From: a virus
Strand: one strand, 5' to 3'
IMG/VR virus record: IMGVR_UViG_3300020195_000003
Span: 1 to 42,929 of that record
DNA length: 42,929 nt
In this document: positions 27,283 to 36,310 of the stretch, piece by piece
Numbering within the stretch: the first letter of the stretch is position 1
Layout: each line of letters starts with the position of its first letter
The notes under the pieces: generated by a model
Told to the model about the DNA's origin: nothing
Seen by the model: only the letters and a program-made list of their open reading frames with translations
Database searches by the model: none
Program-made: the position numbers and the translations under genes

Positions 27283-27546
27283 ATGAAAACTGAAATAAAT
27301 AGAAAATTTGTAATGAGCAAGGACAATGGGACAGGTGCAGAGATTTTGCACAGAATAAATGAAGATGGATCTACGAGCTTTGCAATTCTTGAGGACGTTG
27401 AGAAAATTATTAAGCAAGCAAGGGAGTATGAGCGAGCATCTTTTACGAAAGCAAAAGATAACTATTGCTGTTGTGAAGAAGGTCGCATGTGTGGCTCTTG
27501 CATGGCATATTACGATGCTATTAATGATTATGGATTAGATTTTTAG
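27283..27546 (+). CDS. Cys-rich small protein (87 aa)
   Basis: Start after CAGGAGAATTT. The product has a helical middle and a compact Cys cluster NYCCCEEGRMCGSCMAYY (residues 60-77; Cys at 62, 63, 64, 70 and 73) that could bind zinc. The end is NDYGLDF then TAG. No family is recognised; small Cys-rich phage proteins often bind host nucleic-acid enzymes. Confidence 0.55.
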   Translation: MKTEINRKFVMSKDNGTGAEILHRINEDGSTSFAILEDVEKIIKQAREYERASFTKAKDNYCCCEEGRMCGSCMAYYDAINDYGLDF

Positions 27547-27584
27547 ATGAGAGGGACTCCAAATGAAAAGAAAAAGGAGAAGTT

Positions 27585-27725
27585 ATGAAAGATAGAATTA
27601 TTCTTTATCTTTGCTTTTTTTTGGGACATAAGATTAACCAAGCTATTGCTGGTAAGTTTAAAAAATTAGAACCAAATATTCAATGTCAGAGATGTGGGTA
27701 TACTTGGTTTAGGAGAAAGTTATGA
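27585..27725 (+). CDS. Small protein with C-terminal CxxC (46 aa)
   Basis: AAGGAGAAGTT precedes the ATG. The product starts MKDRIILYLCFFLGHKINQA, with a short hydrophobic N-terminus, and ends with CQRCGYTWFRRKL, half of a zinc ribbon. Such halves can dimerise around one zinc. Its stop overlaps a 7-codon frame (27722). Confidence 0.5.
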   Translation: MKDRIILYLCFFLGHKINQAIAGKFKKLEPNIQCQRCGYTWFRRKL

Positions 27726-27745
27726 ATGACTTAAAAAATATATGA
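27722..27745 (+). CDS. 7-codon coupling ORF (MNDLKNI)
   Basis: AGGAGAAAGTT lies before this ATG, which overlaps the previous stop. Its own stop overlaps the next ATG at 27742, which lacks a ribosome-binding site. It probably carries ribosomes from one gene to the next. It may also be a remnant of a gene start. Confidence 0.4.
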   Translation: MNDLKNI

Positions 27746-28326
27746 AAATAACAAAAGAATGGCTACTAGAAAAAAAAGCATGTGCGTCTGGTGTTAAATG
27801 GTTTGAGTCTCAAAAAGAAACCGATATTGTCCGGGTCTTGGAATCGCTTAACAACGACGACCACTGGGAATGGGCTAATTGGCTAATGGTGAGAATCATG
27901 AGCTACAAGCAGTACGTGTCATCTGCTGTCTATGCTACTGAGCAAGTTCTTGATATTTTCGAGGATAAATATCCTGATGATGATAGACCAAGAAAAGCTA
28001 TTGAGGCGGCTAGAAAATGTATTGACGATCCGAGTGAGGAGAATAAACAGGCTGCTGCTGATGCTGCTGCTGATGTTGCTGCTTCTGCTGATTCTGCTGC
28101 TTACGCTGCCGCTGTTGCTGCTTCTGCTGCTTACGCTGATGCTGCTGATGCTGCTTATGTTGCTGCTGCTAATGCTGCTTATGTTGCTGCTGATGCTGCC
28201 GCTGTTGCTGCTGCTGTTCCTTTTGTTGGTACCGCTTCTTATGCTGACGCTTATGCTGCAGCAAAAAAACAGATGAGGCTAAAAATATTAAACTATGGGA
28301 TTAAAATTATTGAGGAGAATTTATGA
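27742..28326 (+). CDS. Imm5-like protein with Ala-rich repeat (194 aa)
   Basis: The N-terminal part (residues 1-93: KEWLLEKKACASGVKWFES, DDHWEWANWLMVRIMSYKQYVSSAVYATEQVL, RPRKAIEAARK) matches proteins related to the putative immunity family Imm5, common in phages and polymorphic-toxin systems. Residues 102-178 are an Ala-rich tract (AAADAAADVAASADSAAYAAA) coded largely by GCT codons, likely a long helix or helical repeat. The C-terminus is basic and helical. A neutralising or decoy role is inferred only from the family name. The start depends on the 7-codon ORF before it. Confidence 0.65.
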   Translation: MKITKEWLLEKKACASGVKWFESQKETDIVRVLESLNNDDHWEWANWLMVRIMSYKQYVSSAVYATEQVLDIFEDKYPDDDRPRKAIEAARKCIDDPSEENKQAAADAAADVAASADSAAYAAAVAASAAYADAADAAYVAAANAAYVAADAAAVAAAVPFVGTASYADAYAAAKKQMRLKILNYGIKIIEENL

Positions 28327-28484
28327 TCGAACAAGAACACATTAAAGATTTGGATGATAAAATTGAACAGCTTCAAGCGGAGATTGAACATCTTCAAGAT
28401 ACGATTGACCGACTATCCAATATTATTCTAGCTAAGAGCTGGTCTCTCCAGAAGACATATTACGGATTGGGATTGAATTATTAA
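28323..28484 (+). CDS. Small coiled-coil protein (53 aa)
   Basis: ATGA overlaps the previous stop and GAGGAG lies upstream. The product begins MIEQEHIKDLDDKIEQLQAE and has a continuous heptad pattern over residues 7-38 (L/I at a/d positions), so it should dimerise. The end is aromatic (SLQKTYYGLGLNY). It resembles small coiled-coil proteins in many phage early regions. Function unknown. Confidence 0.55.
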   Translation: MIEQEHIKDLDDKIEQLQAEIEHLQDTIDRLSNIILAKSWSLQKTYYGLGLNY

Positions 28485-28500
28485 ACCAACAGGAGCAACT

Positions 28501-28716
28501 ATGAAAATCGAAACGAAATACAGCCTCGGACAACCAGTCTGGTTAATTATTGATAATAAAATCAGGGAGGGCTCGGTCAATGGAATAACAATTGATGTTA
28601 CTGTGGCAGGATCAGAAATAAAATACAGAGCAAGAGCCAATATGAGGGACCCGTTACAGATGTGCTATGAAAGCGAACTGTTTGCGTCAAAAGCAGACTT
28701 GATCAATAGCCTTTAA
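28501..28716 (+). CDS. Small beta-rich hypothetical protein (71 aa)
   Basis: AGGAGCAACT precedes the ATG. The product starts MKIETKYSLGQPVWLI, followed by strands IREGSVNGITIDVTVAGSEIKYRAR and a C-terminal ESELFASKADLINSL helix. The pattern (KYxxGQxVWxI..xKIxEGxVxxI) is that of small SH3-like proteins found in many phages. No known function. Confidence 0.6.
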   Translation: MKIETKYSLGQPVWLIIDNKIREGSVNGITIDVTVAGSEIKYRARANMRDPLQMCYESELFASKADLINSL

Positions 28717-28750
28717 GGTTGAACTTATAAAACAAACAACAGGAGAAGTT

Positions 28751-28867
28751 ATGAAAATTTGGAGAAGGATAACCTGCCCGTTACAAAAACAAGAAAAATC
28801 CAGTCAAAGCCTCGTCCGTAACATCTTCTGGTGGATTAAAAGTCGCTGTGTATCGGGCGGTGCCTGA
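28751..28867 (+). CDS. Truncated ORF at the early/late boundary
   Basis: AGGAGAAGTT followed by ATG starts a 38-codon frame (MKIWRRITCPLQKQ...) that runs 87 nt into the 3' end of the opposite-strand LamG gene. The strong leader matches that of 27585, but the coding part after about codon 10 is antisense to the LamG gene. It probably marks a recombination joint that cut off an early gene. Confidence 0.3.
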   Translation: MKIWRRITCPLQKQEKSSQSLVRNIFWWIKSRCVSGGA

Positions 28868-30781
28868 TGCAAAACGAATGTTGTCCATGAGACCATCGAA
28901 ATCTACCGTATCTTTTCTTCCGAAAACTATTGTTCCTGCGGGAGCAAGTGCCGTACCATAAGCATAGGTAGTTGATTGCAAGGTTCCATTAAAGAAAAAT
29001 CGTATTGTTGATCCATTTCTTGAAATAAGAAGATAATGCCACATACCCGCAACAAGGGGGAAAGAGAGAGTTGTCGTGACCCCATTGATACTCAACTCTA
29101 AGTTGGTAGTCGAGTTATTCCAATGCACATTAATCCATCCCGCATCCGTTGCCCCCGATCTACCGACGAATCCTTGTGAAACAGAAAGGATGCGTGGTCT
29201 AAAGAAAACTTCGTATGCAAAATTAGCTGCATCCCAATCTACACTATCAGGAACACTAAGATAATCCCCAGTTCCATCAAAGTAAGCAACCCCACTCCCA
29301 AACGCAGAGAAGAAATCTACTTTACAAGTTGAGACTGGATAAGGTTTGTGCCCTGTGTTTCCATCGTCTTTGAAGATGCAAGAGCGGTAATCTTCGGTGT
29401 ATTTAATCTTTGTGTCACCAAAAGTGGTTACGGTCTTAGGGGTAGTCTCTGAATCGATGAAAGTCGTTACCCCGTTATTCTCATTCCCTTTGATGTAGAG
29501 TTTTGTGTTTGCGTCTACTGTGAATCCTATTTGAGAGGGGGTATAGACAGCATTGCTATCACGGACAACATTTGAAAATCTAACTTCTCTCATATGTCCA
29601 GTAAACGGAGAAGACCCACCAGAAATCCTCATTCCAAGACTTGCTGAAACAGCAGAGTTTTCAGTTATGTTTGTAGAATTAGCCGCTGAATAAATCTGCT
29701 TCCCGTTTTCAAAAAGCCTTATTGTCCCGCTGGCTCTTTGAGCACGATACGAAGAAGCGGTTCCAAGGGTATGAGTAATGGTTACGTCTCCAGATACACT
29801 CACGCCATTCAGATAAATACCAATATACTTTGAGGCGGCTGGAGCCCAATGAATATAAATTCCCTTATTTGCGTCAACCCCACTATCAAATATCCCCATC
29901 GCTACATCTGCTTGCCCAGCCAAACTTCTCAATGTAAAGTCTATGCAGAAGTCTCCAGTCCCTACATCATACGAACCGCCATTGGGAACAGTCAAATAAT
30001 CCCCAGCCCCATCAAAATAAATCGCAGGACCAATCGGACTCTTCGCTGGGTTATTAAAATGGAGAAGGAGTTTTGTGTTTGCATCAGATGTATATTGGGT
30101 TGTTGGAACTGCGACTGTTCTAGCTACGTTACTCCATCGCAATTCTTTCATCCAGCCATTGAAATGATATAGACCTGTAATGTTGATGACTCCAATAGGA
30201 GTAACTGGGTTATCTGTAAAATTATAATCAGCTGTCCATGTCGAGCCATCCTGAACAGCGTCCAAATACATCTTCACATTACGAGAACCATTTGCCGCTC
30301 CATTCCCGATCAGCATGACGTGATACCAAGTATTTATCACAAGTGCCGTTGCGCCCGTAATTGCAGTGCTATTTCCAATGTTCATTGCAAGTTGGCGAGA
30401 AGAATCTATATATAAATTAAACCCAGTTGTATTAGCAGAGGATGATCGGGTGTCCGTAATTGCGTACAAAACACCTGGAGTCCCAAGAATCATTAGTTTT
30501 AATTCAATCGTGAAAGCCCCTGTTCCAGGTGCGAAATCCGCATGAGCGGGAATAAGTAAATAATCACTCGTCCCATTAAAAAACCCAGCGGTCAAATTAT
30601 TCTTAATGACACCCGTTGATCTAATCAGAGGCAAATCGGTAAATGGAATCGATAGTTGAGTTGCATTTCCATTAGCAGTTACGGTCTTGACATTAGCCGT
30701 TGAGCTATCAGCAAAAGACGCACCTGAGCCGTTGTTACGAAGAAATAATTTGTCGAATGAATCGGGTATGATGAGTGCCAT
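28781..30781 (-). CDS. LamG/concanavalin-like tail fibre or receptor-binding protein
   Basis: The 666-aa protein has three copies of a concanavalin-like (LamG-type) jelly-roll domain, about residues 60-245, 255-425 and 500-660, each starting near YFDGxxDYLxxP and including a YxAxxN/W-LRFSN-like closing strand (MKELRWSNVART, MREVRFSNVVRD, MDNIRFASGTARY). Such domains bind glycans, so this is the best candidate for the host-receptor-binding tip. It follows the T7-like fibre gene by 3 bp and is the last gene of the late operon. Confidence 0.8.
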   Translation of the reverse strand: MALIIPDSFDKLFLRNNGSGASFADSSTANVKTVTANGNATQLSIPFTDLPLIRSTGVIKNNLTAGFFNGTSDYLLIPAHADFAPGTGAFTIELKLMILGTPGVLYAITDTRSSSANTTGFNLYIDSSRQLAMNIGNSTAITGATALVINTWYHVMLIGNGAANGSRNVKMYLDAVQDGSTWTADYNFTDNPVTPIGVINITGLYHFNGWMKELRWSNVARTVAVPTTQYTSDANTKLLLHFNNPAKSPIGPAIYFDGAGDYLTVPNGGSYDVGTGDFCIDFTLRSLAGQADVAMGIFDSGVDANKGIYIHWAPAASKYIGIYLNGVSVSGDVTITHTLGTASSYRAQRASGTIRLFENGKQIYSAANSTNITENSAVSASLGMRISGGSSPFTGHMREVRFSNVVRDSNAVYTPSQIGFTVDANTKLYIKGNENNGVTTFIDSETTPKTVTTFGDTKIKYTEDYRSCIFKDDGNTGHKPYPVSTCKVDFFSAFGSGVAYFDGTGDYLSVPDSVDWDAANFAYEVFFRPRILSVSQGFVGRSGATDAGWINVHWNNSTTNLELSINGVTTTLSFPLVAGMWHYLLISRNGSTIRFFFNGTLQSTTYAYGTALAPAGTIVFGRKDTVDFDGLMDNIRFASGTARYTATFNPPEDVTDEALTGFFLFL

Positions 30782-30784
30782 AAA

Positions 30785-31780
30785 TTATCCTTGCGCCATA
30801 CAACGCCATTTGCTCGTTACAGAATTCCAAACAAACCCGACGTCTAACCTCGTCGTGCCAACCGTAGTTGTCGGCAACGTAACTGCTCCATTCTCAAAAC
30901 TTGACCCCCACGTTATGGCACGAGCGTCTGTTCCTGTAATTGAAATCCAAAGTTTTTGATTCTCTGTCGGTGTCCCTGACAAACCAGATGTGAAACTCGT
31001 TATGTCCGCAGTCTGCGCAGTTAGTGAATAATAATCTACGTTATTCGTGTTTATCGTTGGAGTCGCAGAGCTAGTCGCCGTCCCAGTCCTCAGAGTTACC
31101 CGCTTATTTGTCAACGTAACAGTGTTCGTTAGCGTCACAACATCAGCAGGAGTCAATGCCGTGATAGCCTCGGCTGTCATAAGCGGAGTCATATAAGCGT
31201 CATTCTCAGTCCCGACCTGCGCCTGCGCCTGAGTCGCCTTTGTCAAAAATACCGATGAGTTCGGAGTATAGTTTACAATTCCAGTCGCGGCAGAATTCCA
31301 GCCGATGAGTTTTGAAGCCGATGGAACAGGAAGTATCATACTCACAACAGTTGGCGCAATCGTCTCAGGCAACCTTGCCGACCTGTCAATCGCGTCCTGC
31401 TGTTGCTGTGAAATGCGCATTTGATAATCCAACGCATCTTCAATGCCTTCTGGAAAATATTCGCCCTGATTTCTGATGTCAGTTTCCTGAATAAGTGCTT
31501 CTACTCCTCGAATGGTTATCGCCCAAGAAGTATTGAGGAAATTCCCAGTACCTAGCCATGCTTGGTTTACGTCAACAAGCGTTATCTCCCCGCCTCCTAC
31601 ATTTCCAACTCCTGAAACGGTGTAATCCGTCGTCAGGACAAGCACCGTTTCTACGTCAGTGCTGGGATTTCTAACCGTGACCCTCAAATCGTTCTGGTTT
31701 AAAATCCAGAATGTGTAATCGTAGTCGCCTGTGTTGTTCGCGCCTACTGCGTCCGTTCTATTGCCTATTGGTAGTGTCAT
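30785..31780 (-). CDS. Tail fibre with T7 gp17-like N-terminal attachment domain
   Basis: The 331-aa protein starts with the module that anchors T7-like fibres to the tail: NTGDYDYTFWILNQNDLRVTV near residues 16-36 and TDYTVSGVGNVGGGEITL near 52-69, then EFFPEGIEDALDYQMRI-like helix (residues 107-127 region) at the shaft start. The C-terminal half is Thr-rich and beta-structured. It probably connects the tail to the LamG receptor-binding protein coded next. Operon position fits. Confidence 0.8.
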   Translation of the reverse strand: MTLPIGNRTDAVGANNTGDYDYTFWILNQNDLRVTVRNPSTDVETVLVLTTDYTVSGVGNVGGGEITLVDVNQAWLGTGNFLNTSWAITIRGVEALIQETDIRNQGEYFPEGIEDALDYQMRISQQQQDAIDRSARLPETIAPTVVSMILPVPSASKLIGWNSAATGIVNYTPNSSVFLTKATQAQAQVGTENDAYMTPLMTAEAITALTPADVVTLTNTVTLTNKRVTLRTGTATSSATPTINTNNVDYYSLTAQTADITSFTSGLSGTPTENQKLWISITGTDARAITWGSSFENGAVTLPTTTVGTTRLDVGFVWNSVTSKWRCMAQG

Positions 31781-31831
31781 AAGTTCTCCGTTTAATTTTA
31801 ACTATTAGTGTAATTTTAAGATCCATGGGCA

Positions 31832-34800
31832 TTAGTCGTCATCCGTCAGAGAATACTTAGACCATCCAAGTGCGCTGCCAAGAGCGTTCCAATATTCTCC
31901 ATCTTCAAGATTCTCAACCGTGTCGGAAACCATATCCTTCATCTGCTTGATTGGAATCTTTGTAGCAAACCCAGCAACTCCAGACAGACCATCAACAGCC
32001 TGCCAAAAATCTTCTTCTTGGATGTCGTTCCAATCGATAGATGTCAAAGACTTTGTAATGTCCATCAAAATCTTAGAGACTGGAAGCTCTATCGCTGACC
32101 TTCTGAAACTTTTAATTCCAAGAGCATTGCTCAGAATAGCTTCAAGGAAATCTCCGACTATAAAAAGACCATTCGCCGATCCCATGAGAGCCGCCCTTAA
32201 CTGGTTTTTTCCATTAAACCTTCCGAAATCAGAAACCCATTGGAAAATCATAGGTAGCAGGAAATGATAAATAAATATAGTCTTTGCGGCTTCTTTTGGA
32301 GTAATGCGCTTTCCCAAAAGATTTCTAATAGCCATGATCTCTTTTCTTAGATATTGGTTAGGAGATGTCTTAAACATCGTGAAAAGTTTTGCGAAAGACC
32401 CAGCCCTCTGAAATACGGATTGCTCCGACAAATCACCAGACTGTTGAGTTTCGTTCGAGACTCGAGCGAATTCTTCAAGAGCTTGCTCGTGAGACATGCC
32501 AGCCTTAATAGACTTTTTATAAACAGCCCACCCGCCCATAGCAATCGATAGTTGGTCGCCAAGCTGTACATTAAACATTAGCCTATTAACGAAGCTCGGT
32601 GTTTTTCTCCAGCTCTTGTAAGCATCAGTCATCATAGCTGTTTTTAAGTCACGATCTATATTATCAGCCCTGTACTTGAAAAATGGATGCTCTCGGAGAA
32701 TCTCCCAATTCTTCTTTGGATGTTTCCAAAAATCATAAATGCCTGATGTGAATTCACCAACGCTCATACTGCTTAGATATGCTGGAGTTGATGTTAGCTG
32801 TTTTATAAGAATAACTGGGCGTAAAGCTAGTGCTACTTGAGTAGTCCTTGCCCTCCACCAATCAAAAAATTCCATACGCTTCGCTTGATCTATCCCATAT
32901 CTTGAGAAGTCTTGCATAAAGTTATTCATAACTCCATATTCAGAAGACCCAAAATTCTCTTTCATCGCCTGAACGAATCTTGGGTCGGTGAACACGTCAT
33001 TCATATCCCTAACCTTTTCAGCCCATGCTATGAAATGCCCCATTTCTGCAACGTGCTTCTCTAACTCCATTGTATCGCTTACATATTCCAGAGGAAGAAT
33101 AGATTTCACTCGGCTCTTCAGCGCACCCGAAGTTACTGATCTCCTCCGAAAATCAATCTCCTGCATAAATTCACCGAGCTGATTATTTTTAATGACATAC
33201 CCGCGTCTTTTTATCGGGCTATAAAATTCATTCGTAGGAAGATTGACTCCGTACATCCGTTTGTAAACATCGTTTATTTTCTTGTAGAAATCCTGATAAA
33301 AGTCAAGCTGCTTCTTAATAAATACACGATCTTGAACAGTCATAAATTTATGGATAGCTGAAACGATTTCTTCCGTGTATGCCATCCCATCTTTGGATGA
33401 GAATGTTTCAGATAGGGATGGGTCAAGCATTTCCATTATTTTCTTTCTAGCCTGAGCCTTTGTAAGAACGACGTAATCATCGACTTCATTTGCGTTTTTA
33501 AATTTACCTAAATTTACAGGACGTGTATCTTCTCTGAGATGCTTGATAACATCACCGTCTTTTTTAAGACCATAGGACTCTGCATAAATATCGCTGATAT
33601 TCCTCATCATTTCGCTCTTCATAGCTTGAGAAAGTCTTGTCTGAGAAAACACGTCAAAAAATTTACTGATAAAACTTTGCCCAGGACGCGTGCCACTTTT
33701 GTAAGATACCCAATCAAGAATATTATTCCAACCGATTATTCCGTTGACAACCAAACCTTTGAAAGGATTGCGAGTTGAATCCTTGTCTTTTATTCCGAAA
33801 GTAGCAGCCCCTTTCTGGATACCTTTCTGACCACTCAAATCAGCAACAGCAGCTTCTACATTCGCCTCCTTCGCTTCTTTCCTGTCGTTTCTTAGTATCT
33901 CGTTCAGTGCTTCCCCACCAGCCTTAATGTCTTGGATTGTTACAAGAAGCTCTTGAAGTGTCTCAGGACTTTCCTCTTCAAAGTTTATCCGCATATCAAG
34001 GATTCTAGCCTCAAATTCATTCTCAGCTGTCATTGATGCTGGATCGGACATTAGGTTGTTCATACGGTCGAGAGCTGCCTCAACGTCCATTTTTGAAGCA
34101 GCTCGGAGTGCGTCTAGTACGACTTGTATATCAGCTGTGAATTTCCCGACAGGTTTACCAGATTGCTTGCTAACCTTGGTTGAATACAACTCGTCAAGAA
34201 TCGCTTGCTTTGCAGTTCTTTTCGCATCTTTTCGTTCAAGCTCCTCAATCTGACGCCCTATCTCTGGGATTGCTTTTTCAAACTGCTTCTCGTTATTGAT
34301 GTTTTTGATCGTCGATATGAACTTCACTTTATCGTTATCTTTAAGGTCAGAGCCTTTAATCATTTCAGTAATAACTGTCTGAAAATCTTTTATTAATTTT
34401 CTCGTATCAATTCCACCTTGTCTTATTCCCGAAGTAATGTCAGCGATTCTTTGACGAAGAAAAGTTATTTCTTTTTGGGTGGTTATCGGCTGACCAAGCT
34501 CGGATATTTGGTCTTTGAGTCTAGACTCAAATTTTTTTGTTTCTTTTAGGAAGTTTATGAAATCAGAAGTGCTTTCAAAAAAGTAGCCACTGTTACTGTT
34601 ATTGAATTCGTCCATAACCTCATCAATGGCGATACCATCTTTGCTCATAAATTCTTTTGGAATATCTATAAACTCTTCTAGTCTTAACTTTTTTCTGAAT
34701 ATTGTTCCAGGCTCGAAATTTTTAATTCTCCTGAACAGCGATCTCTTAATCTCTTTGACATTTTCGAGAGAATCTTTCAGTACTTGTCGCTTAGAATCCC

Positions 34801-36310
34801 TATCCGTCAATGCGTCAATCTTCACTAAAATATTTTGAAGAAGCGTGGATTTTGGTTTTATGATTTCGACTTCTTTCACAGGACTTTGCTCTGGAGCAAA
34901 ATCAGCTTCGGTTGCAATCTGAACGCCCGGCTCCTGACTATCGGCGGGTAGCCCCGCATCAGGAGAGGCGACCTCCTTTTGCGATGCAGGGCTTTGGGGA
35001 ATTTCTTCGCGGAATAATTGTTCATTGATTCTTGCTAACTCAACATCTTCTTCCTCTATCTGTTTTTGAAGCGCAGCAGGGTCGGAAATAGCTAAAACTA
35101 TTTTTTCGGCTTCAGCATCAGTAATCTCTCGCAGTTCGCTCTCAGGTGCTTTCCCAACTTCAACCCCGTTTATTTTCTTTTTTGAGTATCTGTCAGCCAA
35201 TGCTTGATGCGACATTTGTGCAGCCATTGGCACAGATATTACCAACGCTTCTGTCAGGAGTTCTGATCCGTTTGGGATGGACGCAACAAGCCTATCAAAC
35301 ACGCTATGAGGATTATCAGCCCCGAAATCTTCAACTCCAGTAACCGCTCGCATAATATCGCCAAGCCGTTCCTCACCCATTTCTCCTATAAAACCATTGT
35401 ACCCAGCCTTTGTCCACAGACTCTGGACTGCTTTGTTTTTTGGAATCTTTAAAAATACTTTCTCCATGCTTTTTATCAAAGCTACTGGCAAAATATCCTT
35501 TATCGGTTTTGCGATATACCTCCCAAAATACATACCAGAAGCCTCGGAAAAGTTTTCAATGGCAACATCGCCCCAAGCCTTAAAAAAAGACGTCACCGGA
35601 GCTTCTTTAGTCTCTTTGGCTATCTGGAGTCCCTTCGGAGTTAATTCGATATTAGATGCCACCTGACGATCTGTGTATCTATCTAAAACATTCTGAGGCA
35701 TACCAACAGTAGTCCTTAAAGCTGCTCCAGTAGCCACACCAGCTACCCCTGCCGCGAAACTGAGAGTTTTGCTCTTAGCGACAGTTGTTATCCCTTTACC
35801 GATTACCGTCTTAACCGCCTTTTTCCCGATGGCAGCCAATCCACCGGTAGCCATGAATTCGAGCATAAAAGCAGGTAAATTTGAAATGCCGCGTGTTACA
35901 TTCCCACCAATCGAAAAACCACGGATACGCTCTTCCTCAGCCCTGAGAATAAATTCGTTCACCTTTCTATAATCTTCGGATTGAACTGTCGGTTCTTTAT
36001 ATTCATTTCTCTTGATTCTGTTGACAGCGTTCAAGACTACGAATCCCTTGTATGCGCCTTCGACTCCGCCCCAGAAAGGGATTTTCTCTGTTCCGTCTTC
36101 TCTCGACCATTGCTCCATGAACCCTATATTCCCTTTTTTTTCCCATTCAGATTTCTGAGCATCGTCAACTTCGGTTATCCCGCCCTGAGAGTCTTCTGTT
36201 ACGTCAATGGTATCCATCGATTCTAGTTGAGACAGCTTCATAGACGTTGGACGGTCTGAGTTGAGAAGATCGCCCCTCTCTTGCTGCGCATCAAGTTCTG
36301 ATAATTTCAT
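31832..36310 (-). CDS. Large internal/ejection (polyvalent) protein
   Basis: The 1492-aa protein is the largest in the genome. It has an N-terminal repeat of MKLSELD/MKLSQLE, hydrophobic segments near residues 155-210 (LEFMATGGLAAIGKKAV, SFAAGVAGVATGAAL) that may cross a membrane during ejection, a charged coiled-coil middle (400-870) and a helical C-terminal part (1080-1400) resembling large polyvalent-protein associated domains. It takes the place of the T7 gp16-like ejection protein. No lysozyme motif is obvious. The start overlaps the previous gene by 4 nt. Confidence 0.75.
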   Translation of the reverse strand: MKLSELDAQQERGDLLNSDRPTSMKLSQLESMDTIDVTEDSQGGITEVDDAQKSEWEKKGNIGFMEQWSREDGTEKIPFWGGVEGAYKGFVVLNAVNRIKRNEYKEPTVQSEDYRKVNEFILRAEEERIRGFSIGGNVTRGISNLPAFMLEFMATGGLAAIGKKAVKTVIGKGITTVAKSKTLSFAAGVAGVATGAALRTTVGMPQNVLDRYTDRQVASNIELTPKGLQIAKETKEAPVTSFFKAWGDVAIENFSEASGMYFGRYIAKPIKDILPVALIKSMEKVFLKIPKNKAVQSLWTKAGYNGFIGEMGEERLGDIMRAVTGVEDFGADNPHSVFDRLVASIPNGSELLTEALVISVPMAAQMSHQALADRYSKKKINGVEVGKAPESELREITDAEAEKIVLAISDPAALQKQIEEEDVELARINEQLFREEIPQSPASQKEVASPDAGLPADSQEPGVQIATEADFAPEQSPVKEVEIIKPKSTLLQNILVKIDALTDRDSKRQVLKDSLENVKEIKRSLFRRIKNFEPGTIFRKKLRLEEFIDIPKEFMSKDGIAIDEVMDEFNNSNSGYFFESTSDFINFLKETKKFESRLKDQISELGQPITTQKEITFLRQRIADITSGIRQGGIDTRKLIKDFQTVITEMIKGSDLKDNDKVKFISTIKNINNEKQFEKAIPEIGRQIEELERKDAKRTAKQAILDELYSTKVSKQSGKPVGKFTADIQVVLDALRAASKMDVEAALDRMNNLMSDPASMTAENEFEARILDMRINFEEESPETLQELLVTIQDIKAGGEALNEILRNDRKEAKEANVEAAVADLSGQKGIQKGAATFGIKDKDSTRNPFKGLVVNGIIGWNNILDWVSYKSGTRPGQSFISKFFDVFSQTRLSQAMKSEMMRNISDIYAESYGLKKDGDVIKHLREDTRPVNLGKFKNANEVDDYVVLTKAQARKKIMEMLDPSLSETFSSKDGMAYTEEIVSAIHKFMTVQDRVFIKKQLDFYQDFYKKINDVYKRMYGVNLPTNEFYSPIKRRGYVIKNNQLGEFMQEIDFRRRSVTSGALKSRVKSILPLEYVSDTMELEKHVAEMGHFIAWAEKVRDMNDVFTDPRFVQAMKENFGSSEYGVMNNFMQDFSRYGIDQAKRMEFFDWWRARTTQVALALRPVILIKQLTSTPAYLSSMSVGEFTSGIYDFWKHPKKNWEILREHPFFKYRADNIDRDLKTAMMTDAYKSWRKTPSFVNRLMFNVQLGDQLSIAMGGWAVYKKSIKAGMSHEQALEEFARVSNETQQSGDLSEQSVFQRAGSFAKLFTMFKTSPNQYLRKEIMAIRNLLGKRITPKEAAKTIFIYHFLLPMIFQWVSDFGRFNGKNQLRAALMGSANGLFIVGDFLEAILSNALGIKSFRRSAIELPVSKILMDITKSLTSIDWNDIQEEDFWQAVDGLSGVAGFATKIPIKQMKDMVSDTVENLEDGEYWNALGSALGWSKYSLTDDD

